12,205 nucleotides of DNA. Source: Candidatus Aminicenantota bacterium. GTDB taxonomy: Bacteria; Acidobacteriota; Aminicenantia; UBA2199. Position 1 is the stretch's first letter; each line of letters opens with the position of its first letter. The stretch is taken from assembly GCA_024644125.1 (NCBI GenBank), contig JAHELQ010000111.1:1-12205 (forward strand), in the 5' to 3' direction. Of the stretch, positions 1 through 7,601 are shown one piece after another. Made by a program: the position numbers and the translations under genes. The notes below the pieces were generated by a model. That model saw only the letters and a list, made by a program, of their open reading frames with translations. It had not been told where the DNA came from and made no database searches.

Positions 1-1673
1 TTGTATTGCAACATATTATTGGAAACCGCCCGCTCCAACGCGCCGATCCCGGCGAGCAGTTTTTTGGGATCGGAATGTTCCTCATTGGCTTGCAGCAGCC
101 GGTATCCATATCCCAGGTGGGCTTCCGAATCAAGGGGCATCAACAGGGAACTCAATTTCAACAATGGCTGTCCCGCCCCTGAAATCCCCTGTCCCAGGCG
201 CATGGACATATGGGATAGGAATTGCAGGACAAAAAAAACCGACAAAACTCCGAAGATCACGTTCATCACGAATGGATGTTCCTTGCGACGGATGGTTTGC
301 GATTGATCTCTCCGGTAGGTCACCAGGTTGACGCCGATTCCCGCCAGCAATGTCACGAAAAACAGGTTCGAGGGAATCCGCAACGAAAAATCGAACAGGG
401 AGTGGAACAACGCCGCGAAGAACGCGACCAGAATGCCTGTCCCCAACAATTTAATTTGCGGATGTCGCCGCTCCCACCACCGCCGGATGTAGGAATGCAA
501 CAGGCTCCATACCAAAAACAAGACCGCCAGCCCGCCGGCGATGCCGCCGTCGGTCAACACTTCGAGATAATCGTTGTGCGCATGGGTGGACCATTTGACG
601 CCATCCGAATCATACAAAAAGAACGCGAATTTGTACGTTCCGAATCCTGTGCCTACGAGGGGAAAATCCGACGCCATCTTCAGGGAATCAGGCCAACGGG
701 TCATACGGCCGCCTTCGTGCAACGGCGAGGTGGCGAATTTATGTATCGTGTTCTGGATGCCCATGATGGAAGCCAGCAACACGATAGAGACAAAAATCCA
801 CTTTAACCTACGCCGAATTTCCTTCTTCCCCGCCAGGTAGACGGATAACTGCAAAAACACCAGCAGCGACAGGATAGAGGTCACGATACCGGCTCTGGAA
901 CCGGTGAGCAGGATCCCCAAACCGAACAGCATCGTAGCCCCAAGAAAGACCAGGGATCTATTTTTGAAATCCAGGATCTGGTGTAATCTCTCCTGAAACG
1001 AGGGGAAAATTTTTAGTTTCTCCACCTGCACAAACAGCATCGCCAGAGCCAGCGGCATCGCCAATTCCAGAAAAAAAGCGAAATGATTGGGATTGCCGAT
1101 GGTGCCGGTGAGATAGCGGGAATACACATCTTGTTTTTGGGGATGAAACAAAAGAAAGAATTTCTTGTTTCCTGAAAAATATTTCGCCAATCCGAACAAC
1201 GTCTGGAACACCGCCGAATAGACAACAGTATTCAAAATCCCGACCATTTCCCGCCGTTTTAGATCCAGGTTCGCCAATACCCAGAATATCAGCGCCATTA
1301 CCGACAATTGCAGCAATGTCTCCAGTGTTTGAAAAGGCACCAGGGAAATGGAATGAAACGAAGGCATCGATTCTTTGAGTTGGGACAGGGTTGCAACCGT
1401 CCGGGGGCTGACGATTCTCAACAAGAAAACCGGCAAGGGCGCCAATTGAAACAGGAAAAATACGGCCGTCACGAAGCCAGCTCTCAATATCCAGGTCTTC
1501 CCTACAATATCTCTCCGGTGAAACGCCTGCCGGTACCCGAAAAATCCCAGCGATAATAAACAGAGATAAAACAGAGGGGAAAACACCCTGCCGACACAAC
1601 CGAACGGCAGCGGGGCAGCCCAGATAAATACCGCCAGTCCTATTAAATAGAATTTATTATGAGCTTTTTGCAT
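1..1673 (-). CDS. O-antigen ligase/polymerase family membrane protein (Wzy_C type), C-terminus cut by window edge
   Basis: This is an open minus-strand frame from an ATG at 1673 to the left edge: 557 codons with no stop. It is strongly hydrophobic, with about ten or more membrane segments. It carries landmarks of the O-antigen ligase/polymerase (PF04932) family: GNPNH near residues 193-197, TGSRAG near 257-262, GGRMTRW near 321-327, GTGFGTY near 341-347, and the periplasmic HAHNDYLE motif at 364-371, which holds the conserved His-Asn pair. FHSLFDF follows at 423-429. Known family role: joining lipid-linked glycan to lipid A core or protein, or polymerising repeat units, at the periplasmic face. 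The sequence alone cannot separate ligase from polymerase. After the last helix (about 470-487) there is a soluble stretch that looks helical and TPR-like. The ATG overlaps the preceding gene by 17 bases and has no clear ribosome site, so translational coupling is likely and the exact start is less certain. Confidence 0.88.
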   Translation of the reverse strand, partial: MQKAHNKFYLIGLAVFIWAAPLPFGCVGRVFSPLFYLCLLSLGFFGYRQAFHRRDIVGKTWILRAGFVTAVFFLFQLAPLPVFLLRIVSPRTVATLSQLKESMPSFHSISLVPFQTLETLLQLSVMALIFWVLANLDLKRREMVGILNTVVYSAVFQTLFGLAKYFSGNKKFFLLFHPQKQDVYSRYLTGTIGNPNHFAFFLELAMPLALAMLFVQVEKLKIFPSFQERLHQILDFKNRSLVFLGATMLFGLGILLTGSRAGIVTSILSLLVFLQLSVYLAGKKEIRRRLKWIFVSIVLLASIMGIQNTIHKFATSPLHEGGRMTRWPDSLKMASDFPLVGTGFGTYKFAFFLYDSDGVKWSTHAHNDYLEVLTDGGIAGGLAVLFLVWSLLHSYIRRWWERRHPQIKLLGTGILVAFFAALFHSLFDFSLRIPSNLFFVTLLAGIGVNLVTYRRDQSQTIRRKEHPFVMNVIFGVLSVFFVLQFLSHMSMRLGQGISGAGQPLLKLSSLLMPLDSEAHLGYGYRLLQANEEHSDPKKLLAGIGALERAVSNNMLQY

Positions 1674-3636
1674 GATGAAATATCAGATTGTTCAATACTT
1701 TGAAAAAATAGAGAACATCAGTCCTTAAAGGTTTTTTTTCGTACCGTTCCAGATACCGTTTCTCAGACTCGATCACCTGCTCTATGGATGCCGGCATATC
1801 CGCGTAATAGGGCGGAATCAAGCCGGGTTTGAACCGGTTCCTGACTGCCCTGAAATCCGCCGGATAAGTTGAGAAGAAGGCCTCGCTCAAAGGTCTCACA
1901 CCGACTAGTTTGATATCCCGTTTCAGCCAATTGAGAACCATTGGCAATTCATCCAGAAGGAAACGTCTCAAAAAACGGCCCCAATAAGTGACCCGGAAAT
2001 CATTTTTTATTTTCCCGGTATCCGCCAGTTGGTGTTGCCGGTGAACGTAGTCCTGGATATATTCCGCGTAAGGATGCATGGTGCGAAATTTGTAGATATA
2101 AATAATTCCGCCGTCCTTGCCCACTCTCCTTTGACGGAACAACGGGCCGTAAGAGGGGGTAGTGTCGGTCGAGGGATCCTTCTCCTTGCGCATGGCAAAA
2201 TAGATGAAGCCGTCGATTTCCCGCCAGGAAATCACTTTAAATCCACAATAAAACAGACGACCCATCACTTCGGTAAAAGAGATCACGCGGTTGCGGCCCT
2301 GGGACAGGATGAAGTAGATCCGTTTGACAAAAGGCAACTTCGGCGCCACCCGGTTAGCTACAAAATCCAGAAAGTGGAAGAACCGCGCCAGAGGCAACGG
2401 ATACGACCGGTACATTCGGGCCAGCCGCTGGCGTACCGTCTCCGCGCGGCAGACAAACACGCCGCCGTGCGCCAGCTTATGATTCACTGCGATAAAACTG
2501 CGATTGATCCTACGAATATCGTTCACCCTGTGCAGGTTTACAAATATTTGCAAACCCAGATCCGGCAGTACCTCCATTTGTTCGAGGTAAGGGGAAAACA
2601 CCACAGCGGACCTGGTAACATCGATACTTTCAAGATCGACGGTTTCCCTGATGAATTCCAGCAACGAAGGAGAATGATGGAGGTAGACGTTCTCGAGCAT
2701 GCTCTTCAAATATCCAGCGGCCAGCCGGTTGCCCTCGAAGCTATATGCCCTATCCAGACGGGTCAACGGCTCTTTTTCCACCTCGATCGGTTGGTATTCG
2801 ATGACCTCTGCGGTAAATAGAGCCGTATCTTCGTCTTCCGGTCCCCGCAGGTGAAAATAAAAAAAATATCCCAGCACCACCAGATTTTCCGCCAGAGAAA
2901 TGGATAAAAGAGAGCCCAGGATAATGAAGCGGGAAAACATCGCCAGATTGGAAATAAAAATGAAGGAAGCGATCAACCCGCCGATCATCAATTCCGACCG
3001 CCAAAACGGCACCAACATTTTGATAACGTTGTTTTGCCGGGCGATTTGGAACTGGTGGTTCAACAAAGAGATCAAAAGCCAGGTGAAGAAGATCCCGATC
3101 AACATCACCAGGTACTCGTCCGTCATGCGAACCGTTCCTTTATGAAGGTAATGAACCGTGATGAAGGCCGAGATCACCATCAATAATTCAAGAAGAAAAA
3201 ATATGACGGGAAACGGCACCCGCTTGATGCGCCCGCTCCGTTTCCACATAACCGTTCGCACCGCCAGATAACAAAACTCCAGAAGCAAAAATATCGCGAT
3301 CGTACCGTAGACGATCAACCTCGATAGGTGATACAAACCATGGGCGTAGACGAAAAAAGACACCAACGCGGTGAGGGTGAGTCCGGAAGCGAGGAAGGGT
3401 TTGATTCTCAGAAGATAGTTCTCCACATGGATACGCATAAATTTTTTCGAAAACACGGTACTGAAGAACCAGATCGCCGTCAGGCTGAGGAAAAACACCC
3501 GGAAGTCGGCCTCGATGCGGAAGTGCCCCCGTTTGAAATAATACGCCGTCAGAAACGATATGAGCAATATTATACCGTCGCCCAGTATCTTCAACCAGTA
3601 ATAGCTCTCTTTTTCCAGATAGTTCCCTTTTTTCAT
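1657..3636 (-). CDS. Large membrane sugar-phosphate (phosphoglycosyl) transferase with duplicated 4-helix N-terminus
   Basis: 659 residues. The C-terminal part is a bacterial sugar transferase domain (PF02397), which moves a sugar phosphate from a UDP-sugar to undecaprenyl phosphate and so starts a glycan repeat unit. Visible motifs are FRQRRVGKDG (500-509), KFRTM (516-520), LLDELP (560-565, holding the Asp-Glu catalytic pair D562-E563), LVGVRPL (577-583) and KPGLIPPYY (603-611) in place of the usual KPGLTG. Residues 1-262 contain about eight membrane helices in two similar halves. Residues 300-482 form a soluble region with a GG turn (391-392) and a GF near 465-466, which recalls the second half of a methyltransferase-like Rossmann fold (inference). 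The usual NAD-binding-like middle domain (CoA_binding_3) is not recognised. The ATG is 18 bases after wecB, with AGGA and AAGGGA upstream. From memory, Bacteroidota carry proteins with the same middle and C-terminal parts. The sugar specificity is unknown. Confidence 0.9.
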   Translation of the reverse strand: MKKGNYLEKESYYWLKILGDGIILLISFLTAYYFKRGHFRIEADFRVFFLSLTAIWFFSTVFSKKFMRIHVENYLLRIKPFLASGLTLTALVSFFVYAHGLYHLSRLIVYGTIAIFLLLEFCYLAVRTVMWKRSGRIKRVPFPVIFFLLELLMVISAFITVHYLHKGTVRMTDEYLVMLIGIFFTWLLISLLNHQFQIARQNNVIKMLVPFWRSELMIGGLIASFIFISNLAMFSRFIILGSLLSISLAENLVVLGYFFYFHLRGPEDEDTALFTAEVIEYQPIEVEKEPLTRLDRAYSFEGNRLAAGYLKSMLENVYLHHSPSLLEFIRETVDLESIDVTRSAVVFSPYLEQMEVLPDLGLQIFVNLHRVNDIRRINRSFIAVNHKLAHGGVFVCRAETVRQRLARMYRSYPLPLARFFHFLDFVANRVAPKLPFVKRIYFILSQGRNRVISFTEVMGRLFYCGFKVISWREIDGFIYFAMRKEKDPSTDTTPSYGPLFRQRRVGKDGGIIYIYKFRTMHPYAEYIQDYVHRQHQLADTGKIKNDFRVTYWGRFLRRFLLDELPMVLNWLKRDIKLVGVRPLSEAFFSTYPADFRAVRNRFKPGLIPPYYADMPASIEQVIESEKRYLERYEKKPLRTDVLYFFKVLNNLIFHHAKSS

Positions 3637-3653
3637 TCCCTTGTAATTCCTAT

Positions 3654-3682
3654 ATTATATTCTGGTTTCCAACAATGTAACC
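3654..3682 (-). promoter_or_regulatory. Possible weak internal promoter before the sugar transferase gene
   Basis: The minus strand has a perfect TATAAT (3659 to 3654) that overlaps the wecB stop codon. A GTTACA, matching four of six -35 consensus bases, lies 16 bases upstream (3681 to 3676). A start of transcription would fall only about ten bases before the ATG at 3636. The stretch is AT-rich, so TATAAT may occur by chance, and the sigma-factor consensus of this organism is unknown. This is a weak call. Confidence 0.2.
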
Positions 3683-4716
3683 ATTTGTTCCGCTACGTTC
3701 GCGCCGAAAATATCCGGCCAATCTCCCGACGGGCAAAATGAGCGAATGGCGGTTTCCAGATCGCCGTCATCGGGATTCAGCAGAATGTTTCCACCGGCGT
3801 CAACCGTTTCAACCCACTCGGTTTCGGGCCGGATGGTGATACACGGCCGTTTTAGAATATATGCCTCCTTCTGGATACCACCGGAATCGGTGACAATCCG
3901 GTCGGCGCCATATTGTAAACATAAAAAATCCAGATAACTCTGCGGAGGCGTCAGGACAATGTTTTCCCCCAACCGGATGCCGTATTGCCGGATCATTTTG
4001 GCTGTTCTGGGGTGAACCGGAAATACCACGTTGCGATTCTGTCTGCCCAACGCAGCCAGAATCCGTTGCAATTTATCCGGATCATCGACATTGTAGGGAC
4101 GATGAAGCGTCGCCAATATGTATGCCCCTGCTCGCAGGCCCAAAGTTTCCAGGACGCGCGACCGCGACAATGCGGTCTCCAAATTATCGAGCAGCGCATC
4201 CGCCATGATATCGCCGGTGAGATACGAGCAATCGCCGAGTCCCTCGTGGTTCAAGTTTTCCATCGCAGTCCGGGTTGGGGCAAACAACATTTCCGAGATA
4301 TGGTCGGTGGCGATACGATTGATCTCTTCAGGCATACTGCGATTAAAGCTTCGCAGCCCGGCTTCCACATGAATCGCCGGAATCCCCATCTTCACCGCCG
4401 CCAGCGCGCCGGCGACAGTGGAATTTGTGTCTCCGAAAACGACGACGCCGGCCGGCCGGACCTTCTCTAATATCTGTTCGCTCCCCTTCAAAATTTCTCC
4501 CGTCTGGACCGCGTGGGTGCCGGAACCCACTTCGAGGTTAAAATCCGGTTCCGGAATCGAAAGATCGGAAAAAAACGAGGCGGACATCTCGACATCGTAA
4601 TGCTGCCCGGTATGCACGATGATATGATGAAACTTGCCGCGCAGAGCCCTGCCGAAGGGGGCCAATTTGATAAATTGGGGTCTGGCGCCTACGATGGAAA
4701 CGATGGTCTTTGGCAA
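3655..4716 (-). CDS. wecB: UDP-N-acetylglucosamine 2-epimerase (non-hydrolysing)
   Basis: This cytosolic enzyme interconverts UDP-GlcNAc and UDP-ManNAc, giving the precursor for ManNAc- or ManNAcA-containing glycans. With the chosen start it has 353 residues, close to the family's usual length. Motifs appear in the expected order: GARPQFIK (10-17), HTGQHYD (35-41), GDTNST (95-100), HVEAGLRS (116-123), PEEINR (129-134), LHRPYN (204-209) and TDSGGIQKEA (276-285). The catalytic acidic residues (D96, E118, E131) and H205 are present. The HR motif is followed by Pro-Tyr instead of the Glu seen in classical enzymes, so it belongs to a sister subgroup. The start is taken as TTG at 4716, because AAGGAG lies six bases upstream and the protein then begins just before the first core strand. 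An ATG at 4767 would overlap the preceding gene by 40 bases and add a non-conserved tail. The stop is 18 bases before the sugar transferase gene. Confidence 0.93.
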   Translation of the reverse strand: MPKTIVSIVGARPQFIKLAPFGRALRGKFHHIIVHTGQHYDVEMSASFFSDLSIPEPDFNLEVGSGTHAVQTGEILKGSEQILEKVRPAGVVVFGDTNSTVAGALAAVKMGIPAIHVEAGLRSFNRSMPEEINRIATDHISEMLFAPTRTAMENLNHEGLGDCSYLTGDIMADALLDNLETALSRSRVLETLGLRAGAYILATLHRPYNVDDPDKLQRILAALGRQNRNVVFPVHPRTAKMIRQYGIRLGENIVLTPPQSYLDFLCLQYGADRIVTDSGGIQKEAYILKRPCITIRPETEWVETVDAGGNILLNPDDGDLETAIRSFCPSGDWPDIFGANVAEQMVTLLETRI

Positions 4717-4722
4717 TTCGAT

Positions 4723-4728
4723 CTCCTT
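4723..4728 (-). promoter_or_regulatory. Shine-Dalgarno site that sets a TTG start for wecB
   Basis: AAGGAG on the minus strand sits exactly six bases before TTG at 4716. Its first A is the last base of the upstream gene's TAA stop. This is the strongest initiation signal near the gene and argues against the upstream ATG at 4767. Confidence 0.65.
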
Positions 4729-5819
4729 TACCGGAATCTCCCGAATAGCCCGGGATCGCGGCGGCACTGGTCCACACTGTCGGGATAATGCTGCACAAAC
4801 CAGCTTATAAACGGCGTGACATCTATTTTATCTTCCAATAACGTTTGCTTGCGCAACGCCCATTCTTGTTTTGCATTGGGCATGGCCATCAGTTTTTGGA
4901 CCTTTTGTACCATCGATGGAAAGTCGTCCGGTTGGAAGGCGAAGCACAACTGGTAGTCCCGCTCCAATTGATTGGCAACGGACAGTCGCCCCGCCAGGCT
5001 ATTGCATTTCAACGCCGGCGTTCCCAATAACGCTGCCTCCGTCGTCATAGTCTGACTGTCACCCAGAAACATGGCGGCGTAATACAGGAGCGAATGCGCC
5101 TTCTCCGGCGGAACCGAAAGCCGGTAACGTCGCAATTCCGGTTCGATGTCCCCTTCGGTGGTGATGAAGATTTTCCCATGAGGTTCCAACATCTCGATGA
5201 GCTGCATCTTTTGCCTCATGGCGAGGCCGTGGACTCCCCGGTCGTGATGGGCTTTGAACGCGTTGAACCGCATCACGAAATAGGCTTCCCCCGGCGCAAC
5301 CCCCGCATGCTTCAAGACCTCCGGGTCGGGGGTGAAGCGGTTGGGATGGAGATATGCCAGTTCATGATAGCCTGGATATATAACATGATGCGGCTTTCGC
5401 CGTTCCGCCGACAGCACGTCGGGACTCACCAGCGCGTCGGCGAACGGATGGGCGAACTTCACGAACAGCGGCTGTACATCGCCGTCATCGTCATCAAACA
5501 CGATCGATTTCATCCGGGTCACGCGGGACACATGGGCGATGGTCATAGAGGTGCCGACCGCCAGATCGATCTTGTGCCGCTTCACCAACTTATAGAGCGC
5601 TCTGTCGAAGAGCAATTGTTTCGCGATTTTTCCCTTCAGCGAATCGGACTTGCGGCCGAGACAGATGTAAGGGATGCCATAATTATCCAGCAATTGCCGG
5701 GCGGAGGGTAGATCCTTGACCGTTACCAGCGGCTCGTTTCCCTCCCGGCGCAATTGGTCGATGAGATGGCGGAACAAATGCACGTGGGCCGGATGGCCGA
5801 TATCTATCAATATCTTCAT
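4728..5819 (-). CDS. DUF354 family protein (GT-B-like, polysaccharide locus)
   Basis: 363 residues from an ATG that overlaps the preceding stop as ATGA. The start MKILIDIGHPAHVHLF matches the DUF354 opening (I-D-I-x-x-P-x-H-V). Other family-like landmarks are VGTSMT (88-93), YPGYHELAYL (148-157), RFNAFKAHHD (184-193), and GDSQTMTTEAALLGTPAL (253-270), a donor-nucleotide-type motif shared by GT-B-fold proteins. DUF354 has no established reaction that I know of. Its fold is thought to resemble that of glycosyltransferases and of WecB, which directly follows it here, so a role in amino-sugar nucleotide handling or glycosyl transfer is an inference. There is no signal peptide or membrane segment, so it should be cytosolic. 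A GAG seven bases before the ATG is a weak ribosome site. Longer in-frame extensions upstream (to 6017) would lie inside the neighbouring gene and look unlike the family. Confidence 0.88.
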   Translation of the reverse strand: MKILIDIGHPAHVHLFRHLIDQLRREGNEPLVTVKDLPSARQLLDNYGIPYICLGRKSDSLKGKIAKQLLFDRALYKLVKRHKIDLAVGTSMTIAHVSRVTRMKSIVFDDDDGDVQPLFVKFAHPFADALVSPDVLSAERRKPHHVIYPGYHELAYLHPNRFTPDPEVLKHAGVAPGEAYFVMRFNAFKAHHDRGVHGLAMRQKMQLIEMLEPHGKIFITTEGDIEPELRRYRLSVPPEKAHSLLYYAAMFLGDSQTMTTEAALLGTPALKCNSLAGRLSVANQLERDYQLCFAFQPDDFPSMVQKVQKLMAMPNAKQEWALRKQTLLEDKIDVTPFISWFVQHYPDSVDQCRRDPGLFGRFR

Positions 5820-6832
5820 TTTTTTCTCAATAATTTCCATAATGTGAATCCAATGATGCCCACTCTCATAAAAAACGGTTTGTGGACTTTTTCGAACCTG
5901 CCGAAATTCTCGAAACGGCCGCCGAATTTTTTCTTGTAATCGCGAACGCCGTAGGCTTTGACCGGTTTTCCCGCGCCGCCAAAATCGAAGCGCCGGTATC
6001 CCGCCTCCCTGGCCCATAAAAACACATGCCAGGGCAACAGATCATTGGGATATTTGTGGTAAAACTCCGGTAAACTGCCGGCGTACCAATCATATACGGT
6101 TCCGTTGCAACACAATACCACGATGACGCCGATGAGTCGTCGCTCAAAAAAAGCTCCAAAAAAACGAACCAATCCCTCAGGCCCCAACACGTCGAATGCG
6201 GCCTCGAAGAGGGAGGAATGATGTAGCGGCAATCGCGCCCTGCCATAAACCTCTTGCAATATCCCATACGCCTGAAGCACCTGCTCCCGCGCGGTCAGCT
6301 CGCGAACTTCGGTTCCTTCCCGCCGGGCGCGGCGAATTTCGTTGCGCCGTTTGGAATGGACGTCGTTCCAGAGTTCCTGCTCCGTTTTGCTGAGATCCAC
6401 ATGAATGTCTAGATGGTCTTCGTATTGGAAGCCCAACCTCGCCATCAATGGCTTCATCCGGTCCTGCGGCCAGAGATTGCGGAATTGCGAATAAATAACC
6501 CGTTTCCCCACCTGGAGCCGGTACTGATGAAACAGCATATCGAGCAGCAGCTCATCATCATCTTCTTCTTCCACCAGAGGGCCGCCCCACACAATGGCGC
6601 GGGCGGTCATCGCCCCCAACACGCCGGGATATTCTTTTTGGATGACCCCTTGCAGAACCGCCCTGATCCGCCCCTCGCCTTCAACGATCGCCAACAGGAA
6701 CGGCGTGTTGTGTCGGGTGGCTTGCCAAACCCGATACATGTGCGGAGACTGAAAAATGCTGCCGTGAGGATGGCGGTTGACAAACTCCGACCAGGCATCG
6801 TAATCGAGATCGTTGACAACCCTCGCCCTCAC
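5816..6832 (-). CDS. FemAB-like GNAT-fold aminoacyl/acyltransferase
   Basis: 338 residues from a GTG start. Typical FemAB/acetyltransferase (PF13480-type) signatures are visible: an SIFQSPHMYRVW block (25-36), KRRNEIRRARREG (161-173), VYDWYAGS (246-253), and FDFGGAGKP followed by GVRDYKKKFGG (282-305). Fem proteins transfer amino acids from aminoacyl-tRNA to peptidoglycan precursors. Relatives inside polysaccharide loci are presumed to put amino acids or acyl groups on sugars, and the acceptor here is unknown. The protein appears to have the usual two GNAT halves but no coiled-coil arm. The GTG start is chosen because it overlaps the deacetylase stop as GTGA and has GGAGG five bases upstream. 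An ATG at 6922 would overlap that gene by 94 bases and add 30 non-family residues. A short hydrophobic stretch near the C-terminus (about 321-334), followed by lysines and arginines, may touch the membrane. Confidence 0.87.
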   Translation of the reverse strand: MRARVVNDLDYDAWSEFVNRHPHGSIFQSPHMYRVWQATRHNTPFLLAIVEGEGRIRAVLQGVIQKEYPGVLGAMTARAIVWGGPLVEEEDDDELLLDMLFHQYRLQVGKRVIYSQFRNLWPQDRMKPLMARLGFQYEDHLDIHVDLSKTEQELWNDVHSKRRNEIRRARREGTEVRELTAREQVLQAYGILQEVYGRARLPLHHSSLFEAAFDVLGPEGLVRFFGAFFERRLIGVIVVLCCNGTVYDWYAGSLPEFYHKYPNDLLPWHVFLWAREAGYRRFDFGGAGKPVKAYGVRDYKKKFGGRFENFGRFEKVHKPFFMRVGIIGFTLWKLLRKK

Positions 6833-7593
6833 GCTTGCCTCCGGGCCACGATACGCTTGGCTATATTCTTGATATTCTGCGCCACCAATTCCATTGCCCA
6901 GGGGAGGAAGGTCTCGCTCCACCGTTGGGGATGCGCGTTAATCATCAATTGGGAAGGCAAGGATCCCTGAAGGGCGAGCTTTATAATGTCGCCGGTGCGA
7001 CGGGCGATCGACGCTCGCTGCCCCTGCGCCCTGTCCCGAACGTTCACGCGGTCGCCGTCCCAGCGGCGGCCGGTATCGGTGAGGTAGAGGACGGTGGAAA
7101 AATCAATATCGTAATAGGGTTCGCCAATGATTCCGAAGTCCCGGTAGTCGCGCGATTGCCATAACGAACGGTTATCCCAGCGGGACAGGGGGCTGCCGTG
7201 CATGCAGGCGGTCTTCACCGGAAAAATCGCGCGCATCCGTTCCAGATTCCGTTGAAACGATTGCAAAGCCGTCGCCATGTCCCCATTGGCAAGAGCCAGA
7301 TCTTCGTAATGGTAACCAATCTCGTGTCCCAAACCGGCGATCCCTTGCATCACCCGTTCATCGTAACTGGCTTCCACCACCCGAAAATAATAACTGGCGG
7401 GAAGCCCGAGCTCATGCTCGAGCCGCGCCATCGCCGCGGCAAACGCCGGACGCTTGTCTACATCATGCCGTAAAACAACTGTCCTATCCCCGGCAGCCTC
7501 CATGAAACCGGCAAAGGTTTGAAACGAATAGCCGGCATCGAGCAGCGCTTCCAGCAACCGCCGGTATATAGTCAATGTAAAATCCCTGTTCAT
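6829..7593 (-). CDS. Polysaccharide deacetylase (NodB-like) family protein
   Basis: 254 residues from ATG at 7593. RHDVD (42-46) is the NodB motif with the catalytic-base and metal-binding aspartates. GHEIGYHYE (89-97) supplies the two metal histidines, H90 and H95. CMHGSP (130-135) and NAHPQRW (219-225) look like the later motifs around the active site. Known family role: metal-dependent removal of N- or O-acetyl groups from sugars. There is no signal peptide, so it may act on a cytosolic lipid- or nucleotide-linked substrate (inference). The ATG has GAAG six bases upstream and leaves 8 bases after asnB. An alternative TTG at 7605 would overlap the asnB stop as TTGA and add four residues, but has no ribosome site. 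The gene lies between asnB and the FemAB gene, which fits a step that exposes an amino group for later substitution, though no sequence feature proves this. Confidence 0.88.
   Translation of the reverse strand: MNRDFTLTIYRRLLEALLDAGYSFQTFAGFMEAAGDRTVVLRHDVDKRPAFAAAMARLEHELGLPASYYFRVVEASYDERVMQGIAGLGHEIGYHYEDLALANGDMATALQSFQRNLERMRAIFPVKTACMHGSPLSRWDNRSLWQSRDYRDFGIIGEPYYDIDFSTVLYLTDTGRRWDGDRVNVRDRAQGQRASIARRTGDIIKLALQGSLPSQLMINAHPQRWSETFLPWAMELVAQNIKNIAKRIVARRQA
6838..6842 (-). promoter_or_regulatory. Shine-Dalgarno site that sets a GTG start for the FemAB-like gene
   Basis: GGAGG on the minus strand lies five bases before GTG at 6832, inside the 3' end of the deacetylase gene. It is one of the strongest ribosome sites in the window and supports the GTGA overlap start. 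Confidence 0.65.
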
Positions 7594-7601
7594 ATTTATC
7601 T

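Noticed and set aside
222..806. Plus-strand open frame (194 codons) near the left edge
   Set aside because: It is antisense to the O-antigen ligase gene, is Gln/Arg-rich, and shows no family resemblance.
958..1599. Minus-strand open frame (213 codons) inside the O-antigen ligase gene
   Set aside because: It is in a different frame from the membrane protein, which is open for 557 codons with family motifs; this frame has no domain and is a shadow.
2029..2820. Plus-strand open frame (263 codons) opposite the sugar transferase
   Set aside because: It is antisense to a gene with clear catalytic motifs, and its composition is low-information without a domain.
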